A stretch of 64,000 nucleotides of DNA from the NCBI RefSeq assembly GCF_014905175.1, contig NC_057792.1, positions 5,704,001 through 5,768,000 on the forward strand. The letters are read 5' to 3'. A program made the translations under genes and the position numbers. Numbering within the stretch: position 1 is the first letter of the stretch; each line of letters opens with the position of its first letter. The notes beneath the pieces were generated by a model that saw only the letters and a program-made list of their open reading frames with translations, ran no database searches and had not been told where the DNA came from. Of this stretch, positions 48,726 through 62,083 are shown piece by piece. Origin of the DNA: Aphidius gifuensis (Eukaryota; Arthropoda; Insecta; Hymenoptera; Braconidae).

Positions 48726-51700
48726 ATGAGTTCAATTAAATCACTGGCTGACAATGAAAGATTTGCATTGATGAAAGTGAGTAAAATTATTTAGAAATTT
48801 TTTTTTTTAATAATAATATATTTATTTAAAAAATATATTGTTTATATTTGTTAATAATGAGATTGACCTTTGAAATATTGTTTATAAAATTTCAAAAGAT
48901 AAATTAACTTTCAATTTTGAAAATATAATTTTAATGAGACATAAAAATCAAACAGATAAACTTCAAAAAGATTTAATAATATATTGTTTTTTTTTTTTTT
49001 TTTCAGTAAATTAATTATCAAATAATAAAAAAATAATAATTAACGTGAAAAAAAATTAAACTTTTTATCTAAAGAATACTGATTTTATTAATTCAAAAAA
49101 AAAAAATAAAAACAAGTTTTGCACTTGATGGACTGTTTTTTTTATTATCATACTTTGACCTGTTTGATTTCTTTTTGTTAATAATTTATTCACTTAAAAG
49201 ATATATTTTTTTTGTCTCAACATTACTCAGCAAGTTGTTTTTCTTTTAAATAGATTTTTTCATGATTTCAAAGATCGTGAGTGTTGGCAAATTGAATACA
49301 TATATATAAAAAAAAAATATATATCTAGCATGAAATTGCGAGAGATAAATTTTTTTTCTTTTCATCAATATTTCTCAATCGCAATGTGCCATAGTTTTTT
49401 TTTTCCTTATGTTTTCGTATTTTTTAATATACGTTTAATGCAATAACGACTAGTTTTAAATATATCATATTTTAATCCACAAGAAACACGAGATTGTTTG
49501 TTGATTATGATGCAATTAATACTTTTTTTTTTTGAAATTGTTTATTTGTTTATTATTGAGGACATTTTTTATACTAATCTTTAATATTGTTTTTCATCCA
49601 CTTGATTGGATCACAATATAAATATTTTAATCCAACTTTGATTAAGTTCATCCAGCTTTGAAATAATTTAGTAATATTTTTTATTTAAAAATATAATTAT
49701 CATTTTATCTTGATTTTAATATAAATTTATTTTTTATCTCAAGTGTCGTTGACCGGTTGAATGAAACTTGCAGTTTATACATTCACATTTAATAATACAA
49801 AAAATTATGTTTTGATTAATACATTTACACAATAATTGCGTAAAAAAAAAAAAAATAATATCGAAATTATTGGAGGGAAGGTGAAAGCTGATGTTGAATT
49901 CAACATTTTGGTGGTAATTGATCAATATTTATATTTCTCTTCTGAGATTAAACATATAAATATGAAATATACAGCGAAAGTTTGTAGAATTTTTTATTCA
50001 TTTTTTTTGTTTATAATTTATTTATCAAAATAAATTATTATCCTACGGATATTTGATATTATGTATAAACAAGTTGCAATGTTTATCAAATGATCTACAA
50101 TTTTTCAAGGTTTTTTTTTTTTTTTCCTTTTCCTAAATTACTGGTTGTTACTTAATGACTTTTAAAACATCAAATGAAATTTTCATATAAAAATTCTTAT
50201 TTATAATTCAAAAATAAATTCATAAAAAATATTTTTTATGTATTTTTTTTTGTTTTTAGTTTCGAAGGAGTGTTGCTGGTGTACTTGAAGCACATCATGA
50301 TGATCAATTTTTGTTACGTTGGCTTAGAGGTAAATATCACCTTTGCAACTACTCATGATAGTAGGTTATTTTATTTTTTTTTTTTCCTTTTTATTTACTC
50401 ATAAATATTTATTAAAAATAAAAAATTATTATTATTATTTTAAGCACGGAAATGGGATCCAGTTGCTGCTGAAAAAATGCTACGAGAAGTGAGTATTGTT
50501 ATTTTTTTATTTCTTACAAAAAAAAAAAAACAATAAAATGTATTCAAAGAGAATGATAATTTAGAATAAAAAAAAATATATAATAATCCAATGATAGCAA
50601 TCAGAGTAGTTTATGTGGCGCGAAACTCGGTACGCTTTCACTGTTTTCAATGATGTTAACGATGGTGATGAACAAATTTTATATATATTGTTACAATAAA
50701 TATATATAAATATAACATGAGTTTGTTCAACTTATTACGTCAATAAAATGTACTGTTACGTTTATCAGCTACTAATTTGTAATTAAATATAGTAAATTTA
50801 TTTGTATTTGTTTTGAAAAGTCATTGGAGTGGAGAAAACAATGGGATGTTGATAGAATTGGAGAATGGAAAACACCACAGATATTAAAAGATCATTTGCC
50901 ACATGGACAATGTGGAGAAGATAAAGATGGTGCACCTGGTAAATATATAAAAAATATAATATAACTATATGTTTAACTTTATATTGTGTATTAAATATAT
51001 ATATTATATTTTTTTTTTGTCTAGTTATTGTTGTTCCGTTTGCTGGATTAGATTTATACGGAATACTTCATGTTGTATCACGACGAGATATGATAAAAGC
51101 AACTGTTCAAATACTTGAATATTATATGAATTTATGTCAGGAACAATCAAAAAAACATGGACCAGCTGCTGGACAAGTTATTGTTTTATTTGACATGCAG
51201 GATTTTAATCTCAGACCGTATATGTGGAGACCAGGTGATTAATAATATTGCTCTATATATGAAAATTAGTTTGTTAACATTTATGATAAACTCTAGAAGG
51301 CATATCAATCTTTTAGTAATTTATTTAAAATTTCATAATAATTTATTTAAATAATTGTTTAGCTATTATTTTTACTTCGGGGGATAATTGACCGTTTAGT
51401 TGTTGAAATAATTATTTTTAAAGTTGGTAATTTTTTTTGGGCTTATTTAATGACAAATGAATTTGCAAATTTTATATTTTTGTTTTTAAAAAATTTTGAT
51501 GTTAACGTTTTATTAAAAAATTAACTAGTCAAAATTTTATATACAACAATGATAATTGACGTAAGAAAAAAAAAAAAAATTAAAAAAAAAACAAACAAAT
51601 GGACTTTGCTGTTTTGTTTAAAAAATATAGCAGTTGAAAGTTAAATATTTTTGTCAATTTCAAGGATTTAAACAACTTTAAATATTCACGCTTCAAGGCT

Positions 51701-52694
51701 GTACGTAAACTGGACTTTAATCATCCAGTTGACTGGATTAGAAATTGTTATTTTTATTAATTATCAAATCGTTAATGTTCAATAAAAATATTTCGCTCGT
51801 AACATAAATTAACGAAATAAAATTTTTTTTGTTATATATTTAGCGGGAGAAGTCGTCATAACACTCATACAAATGTATGAAGCAAATTATCCAGAGATAC
51901 TTAAAACTTGCTTCATCGTTAATGGTAATAAATAAAATTTATATGACATGTAAAAAAATTTATGATAATATTTTAAAAAAAACAACATTATTTTACAGCA
52001 CCAAAAGTATTTGCTCTTGGATTTTCAATTGCTAAAAAATTTATGAATGAATATACAATATCAAAAATTCAAATATACAAAGCTGATCCAGATAGATGGA
52101 TACCAGAAATATTAAAAGTTGTATCAAAAGATCAATTACCAGTACATTTTGGTGGAACATTAACTGATCCAGATGGTGATGAACGTTTAACAACAAAAAT
52201 ATGTCAAGGTGGAAAAATATCAAAAGATCTTTACTCAAAAAATCTTGATAAAGATAAAATAAATGAAGATTTTACAACGGCTATTGTTAAAAAAGGTGGT
52301 AAATTTAAAATTGATATGATACCAGATAAAATTGGTTCAATATTAAGTTGGGAATTTAGATCAGAAGATCATGATATTAAATTTGGTATTATTAAAAAAA
52401 ATAATAGTGGTGAAAAAATTGAAATTATACCAATTCATAGAGTTGCTGCACATCAAATTGATGAAGTTGGAGTATTAACTTGTGAAGAACCAGCTACTTG
52501 TAAGTTAAAAAAAAAAAAAACAAAATAAAAACTTGTTTATTTATAATATTTAATGACGTAATTTATTATTTTTTTTAGACTCAGTTGTTTTTGACAACAG
52601 CTACAGTCTACTGAGAAATAAAAAAATTCATTACAATGTAAGAATAGAAGAGCCAAATGATGGCCTTCAAGAATTAGCTCTCCAAGACAACTGA
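48726..52694 (+). CDS. SEC14-like protein with CRAL-TRIO and GOLD domains
   Basis: Eight exons (48726-48776, 50260-50329, 50445-50488, 50821-50938, 51025-51234, 51844-51924, 51999-52499, 52579-52694) join in frame into 396 residues, close to human SEC14L2 (about 403). Residues 1-75 form the CRAL-TRIO N-terminal helices (DDQFLLRWLRARKWD, then LEWRKQWDVD). The CRAL-TRIO lipid-binding fold follows (YGILHVVSRRDM, VIVLFDMQDFNL, YPEILKTCFIVNAPKVF, DQLPVHFGGT). A C-terminal GOLD beta-sandwich ends with VFDNSYSLLRNKKIHYNV. Such proteins bind and move hydrophobic ligands (tocopherol, squalene, phosphoinositides) in the cytosol. The ligand here is unknown. Intron 51235-51843 carries repeat family B. 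Confidence 0.93.
51308..51766 (-). repeat. Dispersed repeat family B, copy 2
   Basis: Inverted relative to 21984-22437 and inserted in a SEC14-like intron. It shares the ATCCAGT/ACTGGAT hairpin, the cggtcaat and ggactttaatc stretches and the poly-A/T blocks. Identity is high by eye, which suggests recent activity. Confidence 0.75.
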
Positions 52695-52930
52695 CCAATA
52701 AAATTATCATAAAAATATTTTAAAAAAACTTAACTAATTGGTTGTCGGGTACAAACATTTAAAAAAAAAAAAAATATTAATAATGTTTATTATTAAAGTT
52801 GCAGAGCATCTTTTTTAAAAGTAAAAATTATAAATATTTAACAGTAAAAAATAATAACTCATTAAACTCATTATACTGATGGAAATTCATTTATAAAAAA
52901 AACTGTTAAATTATTTTTTTTACAATATAC

Positions 52931-53471
52931 TTAATCATCATCATCATGAAGTAACATTTTAATAAGTTCAACATCAAGAAGATGTTCTCCTTCAAGTTTT
53001 TTTTGTGTTCCCCATCTGGAAATTGTTGGCAAAGAGCTGAGTTTTGTCTTGGGATTTATTCTAAATGGACACTTTAAATCTTTCCAACTAGAAAAAACAA
53101 TAAATTAATTATTTAAATATATTTGTATTTATTTAAATAATTTTTAAATATTTATTGTTCAAGTACTTACAATGGCCGATCACCTACTTCAACATGAATA
53201 AAGTGTGAATTTTCTGGTGCTGTATTAACAGCTTCTTCAATAAATGGCTCAGCTATTTAGACAAATAATAATTGTATAACAATAATAATTAACTTATAAA
53301 TATAATAGATAAATTTATTATTAAATTACCTTCAACACAATCAGGACACCAACTTTTTCCATTATCAAGTTTTGTACCACTGTAAAGCACAAATATCGGT
53401 TCATCGACTTTGAGTTTTTCCATAAATTCGAGAAATTTATCATAGCCAGTAACGTGATGTTTAATAACCAT
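52931..53471 (-). CDS. TXNDC17: Thioredoxin domain-containing protein 17 (TRP14)
   Basis: Exons 53471-53330, 53252-53171 and 53087-52931 join in frame into 126 residues, the usual family length. The redox site is WCPDC (C42 and C45) within GKSWCPDCVEAEP. The family-typical RPFWKD and the cis-proline-type stretch LSSLPTISRWG follow. TRP14 is a cytosolic disulfide reductase reduced by thioredoxin reductase; it acts on small disulfides such as cystine and on signalling proteins. I chose the ATG at 53471; the frame opens slightly upstream without another ATG. A non-coding first exon probably ends at 54043 and joins an acceptor near 53490. Confidence 0.94.
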
Positions 53472-54870
53472 TTTAAATAACACTGATACCTCGAAAAAAA
53501 TTTGTATATCAGTTTGATAATAAACGCATTTAAAAAGTATTTATTATTTTTATTGCAACAAGTCAATTTGTACGCCTTTATTTGTAACATAAATAGTTTT
53601 ATTTTTTTCTAATCAAAAATAAAATTCATCAACAACTTGGTGGAGGGCACCACCAACTGATCAATCAACGTGTTTATAAAAAAAAAAAGAGCAAAAATAA
53701 ATTGCTTAATTGTACTCGCTTATTCTAGATTAAAAAAATAGCAATAAATAATAAATCTGATGCATAATTACACACAACAGATAACGAAAAAGTAAATAAT
53801 TTTTTTTTTTGTTTATTTTCAGAGATAATAATCATTGTCTTGGAATTAAAATGTATAATAATTATTAAATATTATCATTTAAAATTTGTAAATATTATTA
53901 TCATAATAAATCATTGATAGATAATTTTTAATTGACATTTTTTTTTTTATTAATGTCAAAATTTTGAGGTTATAATCATAAGATGACAAGGATTTTCAAT
54001 ATATTTTTAACACATTAAATAATAAATATAAAAAAAACTTACCTCTATGTTTAAGTAATAAACTGTTGAATTGATTTTAATTTATATATAATTAATAAAC
54101 ACTTTTATAAATATATTTATGACTGATAAAATGTCAAAACACACGAAAAAACGTAATGAGGAGGGAAAAAAATGAGACACTGAGTAGTCTAACGGTAAAA
54201 ATATCAACTATCAATTTTGCACTGTCGATAAAAACATATAAATTAGATAATAGACATTAGATTGCATTAGATATTAGATAAAAAATAAATATCAGTGCAA
54301 TATGGCGTCTCTAAACTAAAAAAAACAACAAGTTTATTAGAACAAGGACGAAAAATATTGAAGCAACTAAAGATAAAAAGAGAAAAATAATAGCAAATAA
54401 TAGTATGAGGAAATATTGTTAACAATATAAAATTTTTTTAACTCGTTATTTATATTATCAATTGGTTTTTCCAAGGTATATATAATCATAATATTGTTAT
54501 CAGCATCATTGAGTAAGTATCATCAGCCAACATCAACTTATATCTACTCATAAAAATATACAGACAATTTATCTTACAGACAATCGTAAGTACTTAAAAA
54601 TATACTTGTCGATATAAAAAATTTTTAACGACAATTTATGTACTAATTAACAATTGAACAAAAAAATTATTAATTAATTTAATTTGGAGTAAAAAAATTT
54701 ACCAGTGTTGTTGTTGTTTTTCTAATTATCCTCGTCATCCATTATTGTTTGGATAATACGAGGTTTTTTGTTATTTTTTTATATAAATAAGGTAATAATA
54801 ATATAACCTGTATTGTTTATAATAATAATTATAATGATAATAACAATGTAATGATAAATATTGTTACAGA
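53472..54870. promoter_or_regulatory. Divergent promoter region, TXNDC17 (-) and S6K (+)
   Basis: TXNDC17's non-coding exon (left edge 54043, GAG|GTAAGT) and an S6K non-coding exon ending at about 54586 (AATC|GTAAGT) point away from each other, so their start sites lie within about 54100-54560. No other gene seen. Confidence 0.5.
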
Positions 54871-57350
54871 ATGGCGGCTGTATTTGACATTGAGTTACAT
54901 GATGTGGACTTTGTTCAAAAAGAAGATTCTGATAATGATGTTATTGATTTAACTGAGGTAGAGATTTTAATATTTTTATATTATTTATAATTATATTATT
55001 AATTTATTTTTTTTTATTCAGGGTGATTACAGTATAAATCCAAATATTGATAGAATTATCGAGTAAGTTTAACGAATTATTTTTATAAACAAATTGATAG
55101 TTTGTTTATTAAATATTTAATTTTATAGAAATGAAGAAGTTGAAAAAGTTCCAATATCACCACAAAATGTTGGAAGAGAAAGAGTAAGTCGTCAAGATTT
55201 TGAACTTTGTCGTGTTATTGGTAAAGGTGGATATGGAAAAGTATTTCAAGTACGTAAAAAAACTGGTAGTGATAAAGGAACATTATTTGCAATGAAGGTA
55301 ATAATAAAGCATTAAAGTAAAATCATGAAGAATAGAGAGAAGAATAGATTAAAGAAAAAAATTACAATTTGTATCAAATATCATGATTATAAATTACATT
55401 GATGATTCAATAATGGTTATATCAAAAATGATTAAAATTATTTAATAATGTCAAATACAATAGTATAAACATGTTGTTAAGAATTTATCTAAATTCATAA
55501 GTGCAAAAAATATTGATAATATTAACAATGCATCATATCAAATAATAACATGTGATTTAAAACAAATGAACTATGTTAATATTAGTTTTAGTTTACAATA
55601 ATTAAGTTACCTTTAATATAATAAATTAGTTGATATTGTTAAGTTTAAAACATTGTAATATATATGTCAATAGAATATATAGTATACATATAAAATCATG
55701 TAATTATCATAAAATTATATGATTAATGATTAAATATTATTTTATTATTATTATATATTATGAATATATCTATGTACTTATTTTATATTATAGATTGTTT
55801 ACATTGGATAATCTAAGGTAATAATTAATCAATTTTATGTTGTTGACAATTTATTATTAAATTATGAATATTATTATTTTTATTTATTATTTTGTAAATA
55901 ATAAATGTAAAATGATTACTTTTATTTGAATAATAATAAACATTGAAAACATGAAAATAGATACATTTGTTATGGTAATATTTCGATAAATTTTAAAACT
56001 AATTCAGAGTATTATACACATGATAAAATAAAAATGAACAATTGTTTGTTCACTTGACTTGACATTATTTTTATAATAATAAATAAATATTATTGTCATA
56101 AGGTTTTACGTAAAGCATCAATAATAAGAAATCCAAAAGATACTGATCATACAAAAACAGAAAGAAATATATTAGAAGCAATAAAACATCCATTTATTGT
56201 TGATTTAATGTATGCATTTCAAACTGGTGGTAAATTATATTTAATATTAGAATATATGTGTGGTGGTGAATTATTTCGTCATTTAAATGATGAAGGTATA
56301 TTTTTGGAAGAAACAGCATGTTTTTATTTATCTGAAATAATATTAGCACTTGAACATCTTCATAAACAAGGAATAATATATCGTGATTTAAAACCAGAAA
56401 ATGTATTACTTGATGCTGATGGACATATTAAATTAACTGATTTTGGTTTATGTAAAGAACATGTACAAGAAGGTGATGTAACACATACATTTTGTGGTAC
56501 AATTGAATATATGGCACCAGAAATATTAAGAAGACAAGGACATGGTAAACCAGTTGATTGGTGGAGTCTTGGTACACTTATGTTTGATATGTTAACTGGT
56601 TCACCACCATTTACTGGTGAAAATCGTAAAAAAACAATTGATAGAATTTTAAGAGCTAAATTAATATTACCACCATATTTAACACAAGATGCTAAAGATT
56701 TATTAAGAAAATTATTAAAAAGAGATGCATTATCTCGTCTTGGATCAAGTTCATCTGATTCTGAAGAAATTAAAAATCATCATTTTTTTAAACATTTACA
56801 TTGGGATGATGTTATATCACGTAAATTAATACCACCATTTAGACCAAGACTTACTAGTGCTGATGATGTATCACAATTTGATAAAATATTTACAAATGCA
56901 GCACCAGTTGATTCACCACCAGAGTATATACTAAGTGAATCAGCAAATCGTGTTTTTCAAGTTTGTTTTATAATTATTTATTATTAATTATTTATTAATA
57001 TTTAATTATGAAAAATTAATGTTTTTTTCTTTATACAGGGATTTACTTATGTTGCACCAAGTATATTTGAAGAACACATGGAGGATATTTATGCTGGTGT
57101 TCATATTGTTAATGTTTGTAAAAATAAAAATCCACGTATGCGGGGTTTTTCACCAAGAAATAATAATTTGTTTAGGTATGAATAATTATTTTATTATTAA
57201 TTTTATAGAAAAACAAAAAAAGAAAAATCAACAATTTTTTCAAGCTTTGTTTTTTAGTTAATTATATTATTTAAAAAAATTTATTTCAGAAACGGACGTG
57301 GACACAATGATGTAGATGATTTAGATACCGAAATGCAAGATTTAGATTAA
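54871..57350 (+). CDS. S6k: p70 ribosomal protein S6 kinase
   Basis: Exons 54871-54957, 55022-55062, 55129-55297, 56103-56960, 57039-57175 and 57290-57350 join in frame into 450 residues. The N-terminal TOS motif FDIEL (residues 5-9) recruits TORC1 through Raptor. The AGC kinase domain has the glycine loop GKGGYGKVF (74-82), catalytic K99, YRDLKPEN (D194) and TDFG (D212). PDK1 would phosphorylate T228 in HTFCGT. The turn-motif serine is S370 in VDSPPEY, and the TORC1 hydrophobic-motif site is T388 in FQGFTYV (human T389). The kinase phosphorylates ribosomal protein S6 and other translation and growth factors. The tail after the hydrophobic motif is short (about 60 residues) with one Ser-Pro (FSPRN) and an acidic end, not the longer multi-S/T-P autoinhibitory tail of vertebrate S6K1. 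The donor at 56961 is GTTTGT. Confidence 0.96.
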
Positions 57351-60034
57351 TTATAAATATTCATTATTTAACAAAAATATTAATCCCATTTTTTTTTTTT
57401 TGTTAATTTAATTTATCGAGCCGGTTAAGATCCTTTAAACTCAGGAAAATGATAAATTTATTTGTGCCTAATACAATTTTACATGAAAAGAAAATTGAAA
57501 CACTTTTTTAAAAAATACGAAAAATAAAATGTTAATGACGATTGATGACGATAATAAGATTATTATATTTATAAATAATTATTCAAAAAAAAAAAAAAAA
57601 AAAGTAAATAACAAATAGAGGAATTTATCTTACGTGCTCGATAATTAAATTTAGATAATTTTTTTTCGCCCAATTATAATTTTCTTTTGCTAAAAAAAAA
57701 TTAACAATTTATTAATGTTTATCATTGGATATTTTTTAATCAAAGAAAATAATATTATTGTTATTATTACTTTTTAATAATTTTTGTCGAGTTGACACGA
57801 GACCCACAATTTTGATAGTACATTTTGTTTTGATTATTATTAAATACGTTAATAATATAAAGCCAATTAAAATATAAAAAAAAAATAATTTTTCTCGGCA
57901 ATTAGATTTAGTTAATTTGTTTTTTTATAAAATTTACTTCAAAAAGATATTTTGTTATTATCAAAATGTTTAATTTGATACTTTAGTGTTATATTTTTAA
58001 CTCGAATAATAATGACAGTTAATTTATTAATTAATTGGCATATCGAGCTTTAATTTTTCATAAATAAAATAAAATACTTGAGTTCAGCATTGAGACACAA
58101 GAATAAATATACAAAGGCTGATTTAAAAAAAAAAAAAAATTCCACACGCAACATTTTGTTTTACAATTAATCATCGAGATATTGTATTAATTATTTTAAC
58201 GAATCATAAACAATACAATTATATCTTGTGAACTCAAAAACTGCCCAAGTGTTCATAAATATGATTAAAATTTAAATAATATTATCAATCATATTTAAAA
58301 TGTTTTTTTTTGTTTTCAAATCAATATCGTCGCAGATGCTTAATTATTTTCAGTACCAGTCTCTTTTTTTTCTCCTAATTTTATTTTATAAAATTGTGTA
58401 ATCGAATAACATGATGCTAAAAAAAATAATTACGCCCAAAAAAAAAACTAACAAACTCGTAATTAAATTATCATTTATTTTAAAATTGAATTGCCTTTTG
58501 ACGAAATACCTAAATGGCATTTAAAAAAATTATTATAAAAAACAAATTTAAGTAAAAAAAAAAAGGTTTATAAACTCGTATATAAATATAAAAAACAAAA
58601 AAAATTTTTAGACTAAAATCTTTCAATCATTCCAGCAAATTATCATGAGATTATTTAACATGAAAATTCTGCTGATGAATAAATTATTAATAATTATGTA
58701 AAATTAAAATACTAAAATCAAGTTAGCTCTGTCTTATTACCCAATATTATTCATGTGTAATTAACATTAACAAAAATAATTAATGTAATAATTTTTTAAA
58801 ATATTATTAATACATAATTAATTAATAATTTCTTTGAAAAAAAATTATATTTTAACTTTAGAGAACTTTGAAAGTTAATTTTTTCAATTATTTACTATAA
58901 TTGTTAGTTAATTATTATTTATTAATGTTAATAATAATTAATAACAATTCAAACAGAAAAACTGCTGATAATTTAAATCATTTGTATTATTTTATTTTTT
59001 CAAATCTTTATTAAATAAAAATAGTTACTGTTAATAAACTTGCGACGATAAATGAATGATTTTTAATTAGATTGAATAGAAATTATTTAAAAATAAATAA
59101 TTATAACTGTAGGTAATTAATACGCGTTGAAGGGTAAACAATTTAGATTGTGTTGATTAACAAAAAAAAAAAAAAGATTCTTTGATAAAAAAAAAAAAAC
59201 AATAGCGTATTCAATGCTTCTATGTTTTTTCTAATTTTTTAATTAATCAATTGTTGTAATTGCCATTGATGTAAAATCAATAACATCAGCAATAAATGTG
59301 GCAATATTATTTATAATTACAAAAATATTTGCATTAAATATATACTGCCACAAATAATCATCTAATTTTTGTGTTTTTCATATTTTTAAATTAGTATTTT
59401 CAGTGTAATTTTCATAAAAAATTTTACAAATAAATATTGACGTTTATATATTAACAAAAAAGAAATTAATAACACTTGAAAAATGTATTTGTGTAAAATA
59501 TCGATAAACATGATGTAAATCACAAGTGACTTATGCTTCCGGCTTTGGCCAATATTTAAAATAAAAAAAACATAAAAATAATATTAATTTTGATTAAACA
59601 AATAATAAATAATTTTAACAAAAAATAGTTACTGATAATAATTAAAGTTACCAAGGAACCAATCAGCATTGATTATAAAAAAAAAAAAAAAAGAAAATAC
59701 TGTGTTTGTTGTTACAAATTTTGAAATGATAATTTATTTTTAAAAAATATGTCAAATCCCTTGTCTAATTGACAATTAACCCTCATTAAATCCGCAAACC
59801 AATAATTGTACTGATAATTATTTTAAATATATAAAAAAGTGTATCACAATGTGGTAAAATTGTTAATCAAATAAAAAATAAATACACCTTCCTAATAATT
59901 TTCGAATTTATCCAATTTATTAAACATTATTTTTAGGAAGTTAATCATAAAAAAAAAAAAGAAACAATTACAGATGAGTAGATACTAACGTTTTATTGAT
60001 TATTTATTTATTTAATTGATTAATAATCAAAAAT
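57351..60034. other. S6K 3' UTR and convergent intergenic region
   Basis: About 2.7 kb without any coding signal on either strand. It holds AT-rich runs, poly-A tracts and many AATAAA-like motifs. S6K (+) and mtACP (-) converge here. Confidence 0.55.
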
Positions 60035-61006
60035 CTATTCATAAATATCTTCTTTGTCAGCAATATAACGAATAATGTCTGATGGTTTAAAGAGTTTTTC
60101 AGCATCAATATCTGGTATTTCAAAGCCAAAGTCATCTTCAATTGCCATTATTACTTCAACATGATCAAGTGAATCAAGACCAAGATCATTCATAAAGTGA
60201 GAGTCAAGTGTTAGCTGTTAATAACAATAAATAAAATAATTAAAATATTTTTTTGAATGATTTTTTTGTTTAATTAATATTTAAGCTATCTCTATTGCTC
60301 AAAGACATCAAACAAAAATAAAAAGAACTTTAAAAACATAAAATAAGTGACACTAAATTTGGAAAAATATTGTTGTTTAATTGTTGTTGGAGCAATAGAG
60401 ACATCTTAATGTTGTTAATGAGCCACGAGTCTACCTTTTTTGGATCAATTTTGTCATAAAGATTGAGAATCAAAAGGACTCGATCACGAATAAGGTCAAG
60501 TGTCAATGGAAATTTTTCGCTGTAACTTCTTGTCTGCTCGACTCGTGGCCCCTACACAGAAAAAAAAAAAAATTAAAATTTAATATATTAACCTTGTCAG
60601 CAGTTATTTTATCATAAGCAGCAACAACACGAAGAACTCTTTCTTCAATTTCCTTCTTTGATTTAGGTTTTTCAATTGTTGTTGAATAAGGAACACAACT
60701 CACCTGATAAATCATCAATTGTTTTTTTAGAAAAAAATAAAAATTATACATAAAAGTGTTACATAACTCTGAGAAATAATTTTTCATTTTATTTGTATAT
60801 AATGTTGATGTATTTATTAATGTATTTACCTGAATTTTTAATGGTGTTAATAGTGTCTTGGCATTATTATCATGAGATGGAATGAATCTCTGGATTTGAG
60901 TTGTAGCCAATAATGAATGATTTCTTGCTCCAAGACATGATGAAGTTAAACGTCTCAAACTGCCGGTGTTTCTTGTTAAAATTCTGACACTCGTTAATGA
61001 CGCCAT
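60035..61006 (-). CDS. ND-ACP: Mitochondrial acyl carrier protein (NDUFAB1), two alternative isoforms
   Basis: Exon 1 (61006-60830) encodes a basic mitochondrial leader. The last exon (60214-60035) encodes LTLDSHFMNDLGLDSLDHVEV..., whose DSL serine (S113 in form B, S111 in form A) carries 4'-phosphopantetheine. Between them are two candidate middle exons, both phase 0: A, 60703-60593, and B, 60551-60435. Each encodes the first ACP helix (RVLRVVAAYDKI in A, RVLLILNLYDKI in B). Form A would be 155 residues and form B 157. The protein carries acyl chains in mitochondrial fatty-acid synthesis, is a complex I subunit and supports Fe-S and LYR-protein assembly. Alternatively spliced forms are known for the Drosophila orthologue. 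Confidence 0.95.
60435..60551 (-). CDS. ND-ACP: mtACP alternative exon B
   Basis: A 117 nt exon (39 codons) with acceptor TTCTGTGTAG and donor AAG|GTAGAC, encoding GPRVEQTRSYSEKFPLTL followed by DLIRDRVLLILNLYDKIDPKK. It matches the canonical ACP helix I and the SYS-type cleavage-region sequence of complex I ACP. Confidence 0.85.
60593..60703 (-). CDS. ND-ACP: mtACP alternative exon A
   Basis: A 111 nt exon (37 codons) with acceptor TTTATCAG and a weak donor AAG|GTTAAT, encoding VSCVPYSTTIEKPKSKK followed by EIEERVLRVVAAYDKITADK. It aligns with exon B over helix I and ends at the same structural position. Only 41 nt separate it from exon B. Confidence 0.82.
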
Positions 61007-62083
61007 TATTTATTACACTTTTACTATAATTAATAACAATTAAATATTATTAGTTTATTATTATTTTTTGTTTTTTTTTTTTTTTTTTTTGATACCTACT
61101 TTTGTTAAATTATAATTATTTTATTGAGGTTAGAAAGAAAAAATTATTATCAATTTTTTTTTACGTAGCTGACCTGTGATTTTATTTTTTTTTTTTAGAT
61201 AATTTTTCTCTCCCTCTCTCTCTCGTTCTCTCTTTGGAAATGAGATACTAGTGTCATCATTTGTCGTTCATCGGAAACAGTATTATTGTCGTCGAGAGAG
61301 GACTTACTTTTGATTTTCTTTTTGGGATTTTAAATTAGAGGAAAATCTTTACCTGGAACTCTAGGTGAAAACCATGTGTGTATTTAATAATTAAAACATT
61401 TATAATATATACTTACAACAGTATAATAAAAATAAAATATTTTTTTAACAACAATTTTAATAAATAAAAAATTTAATTATAATTAGTAAAAGTATTTAAT
61501 ACCTGTCATTGTTTGATAATAGCTGCAAAGACATTTATTCAAATAATTCCTAGTCATCTTTTTGTTGGAATATTAGTTGTTACTTACTGTTTATAGATTG
61601 GTAAATGTTAAACAATAACAACAACAATATTACAGAGAGCATGAGAGTCAATAATACTGACACCATGTGTTGTTATTGCAAAGGACTTGGTAACACAAAG
61701 TTAAGTAAGTGACTTGCTTACTAACACTTTCAATAGTATAATCATTTGCTTAGTATTTTAGCATTTATTATGATTAAAATTATAAAAATATTTGTCGTCA
61801 AACACACTAGAATATATTTTTTTTATATTTTATTTCGTTTATATTTTGATATTAGATGAAATATACATAAAAAACTTATTACTTATAGCATATGATTATT
61901 ATAAGTGTTTTTTTTTTTTTTATTTTTATATTTTTATCGTATGTTATTGTTATGTTAAAAAATAGGTTGTTGACCAGATACATTAATTTTATTGTCGCTT
62001 CTCATTTTTAGATATTCTTCGCTATCCGAGTCTGATGCATTCATATATAATGATTGACTGATTTTTATTTCCATTTGAGAAAG
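61007..62083. other. mtACP upstream and intergenic region
   Basis: A CT-rich block (about 61205-61235) and a more balanced patch at 61240-61310 upstream of the mtACP ATG are promoter candidates. The remainder is AT-rich with no coding signal. Confidence 0.45.

Noticed and set aside
51157..51354. Plus-strand frame across the SEC14-like donor at 51234
   Set aside because: Overlaps the true exon in another frame and continues into the intron.
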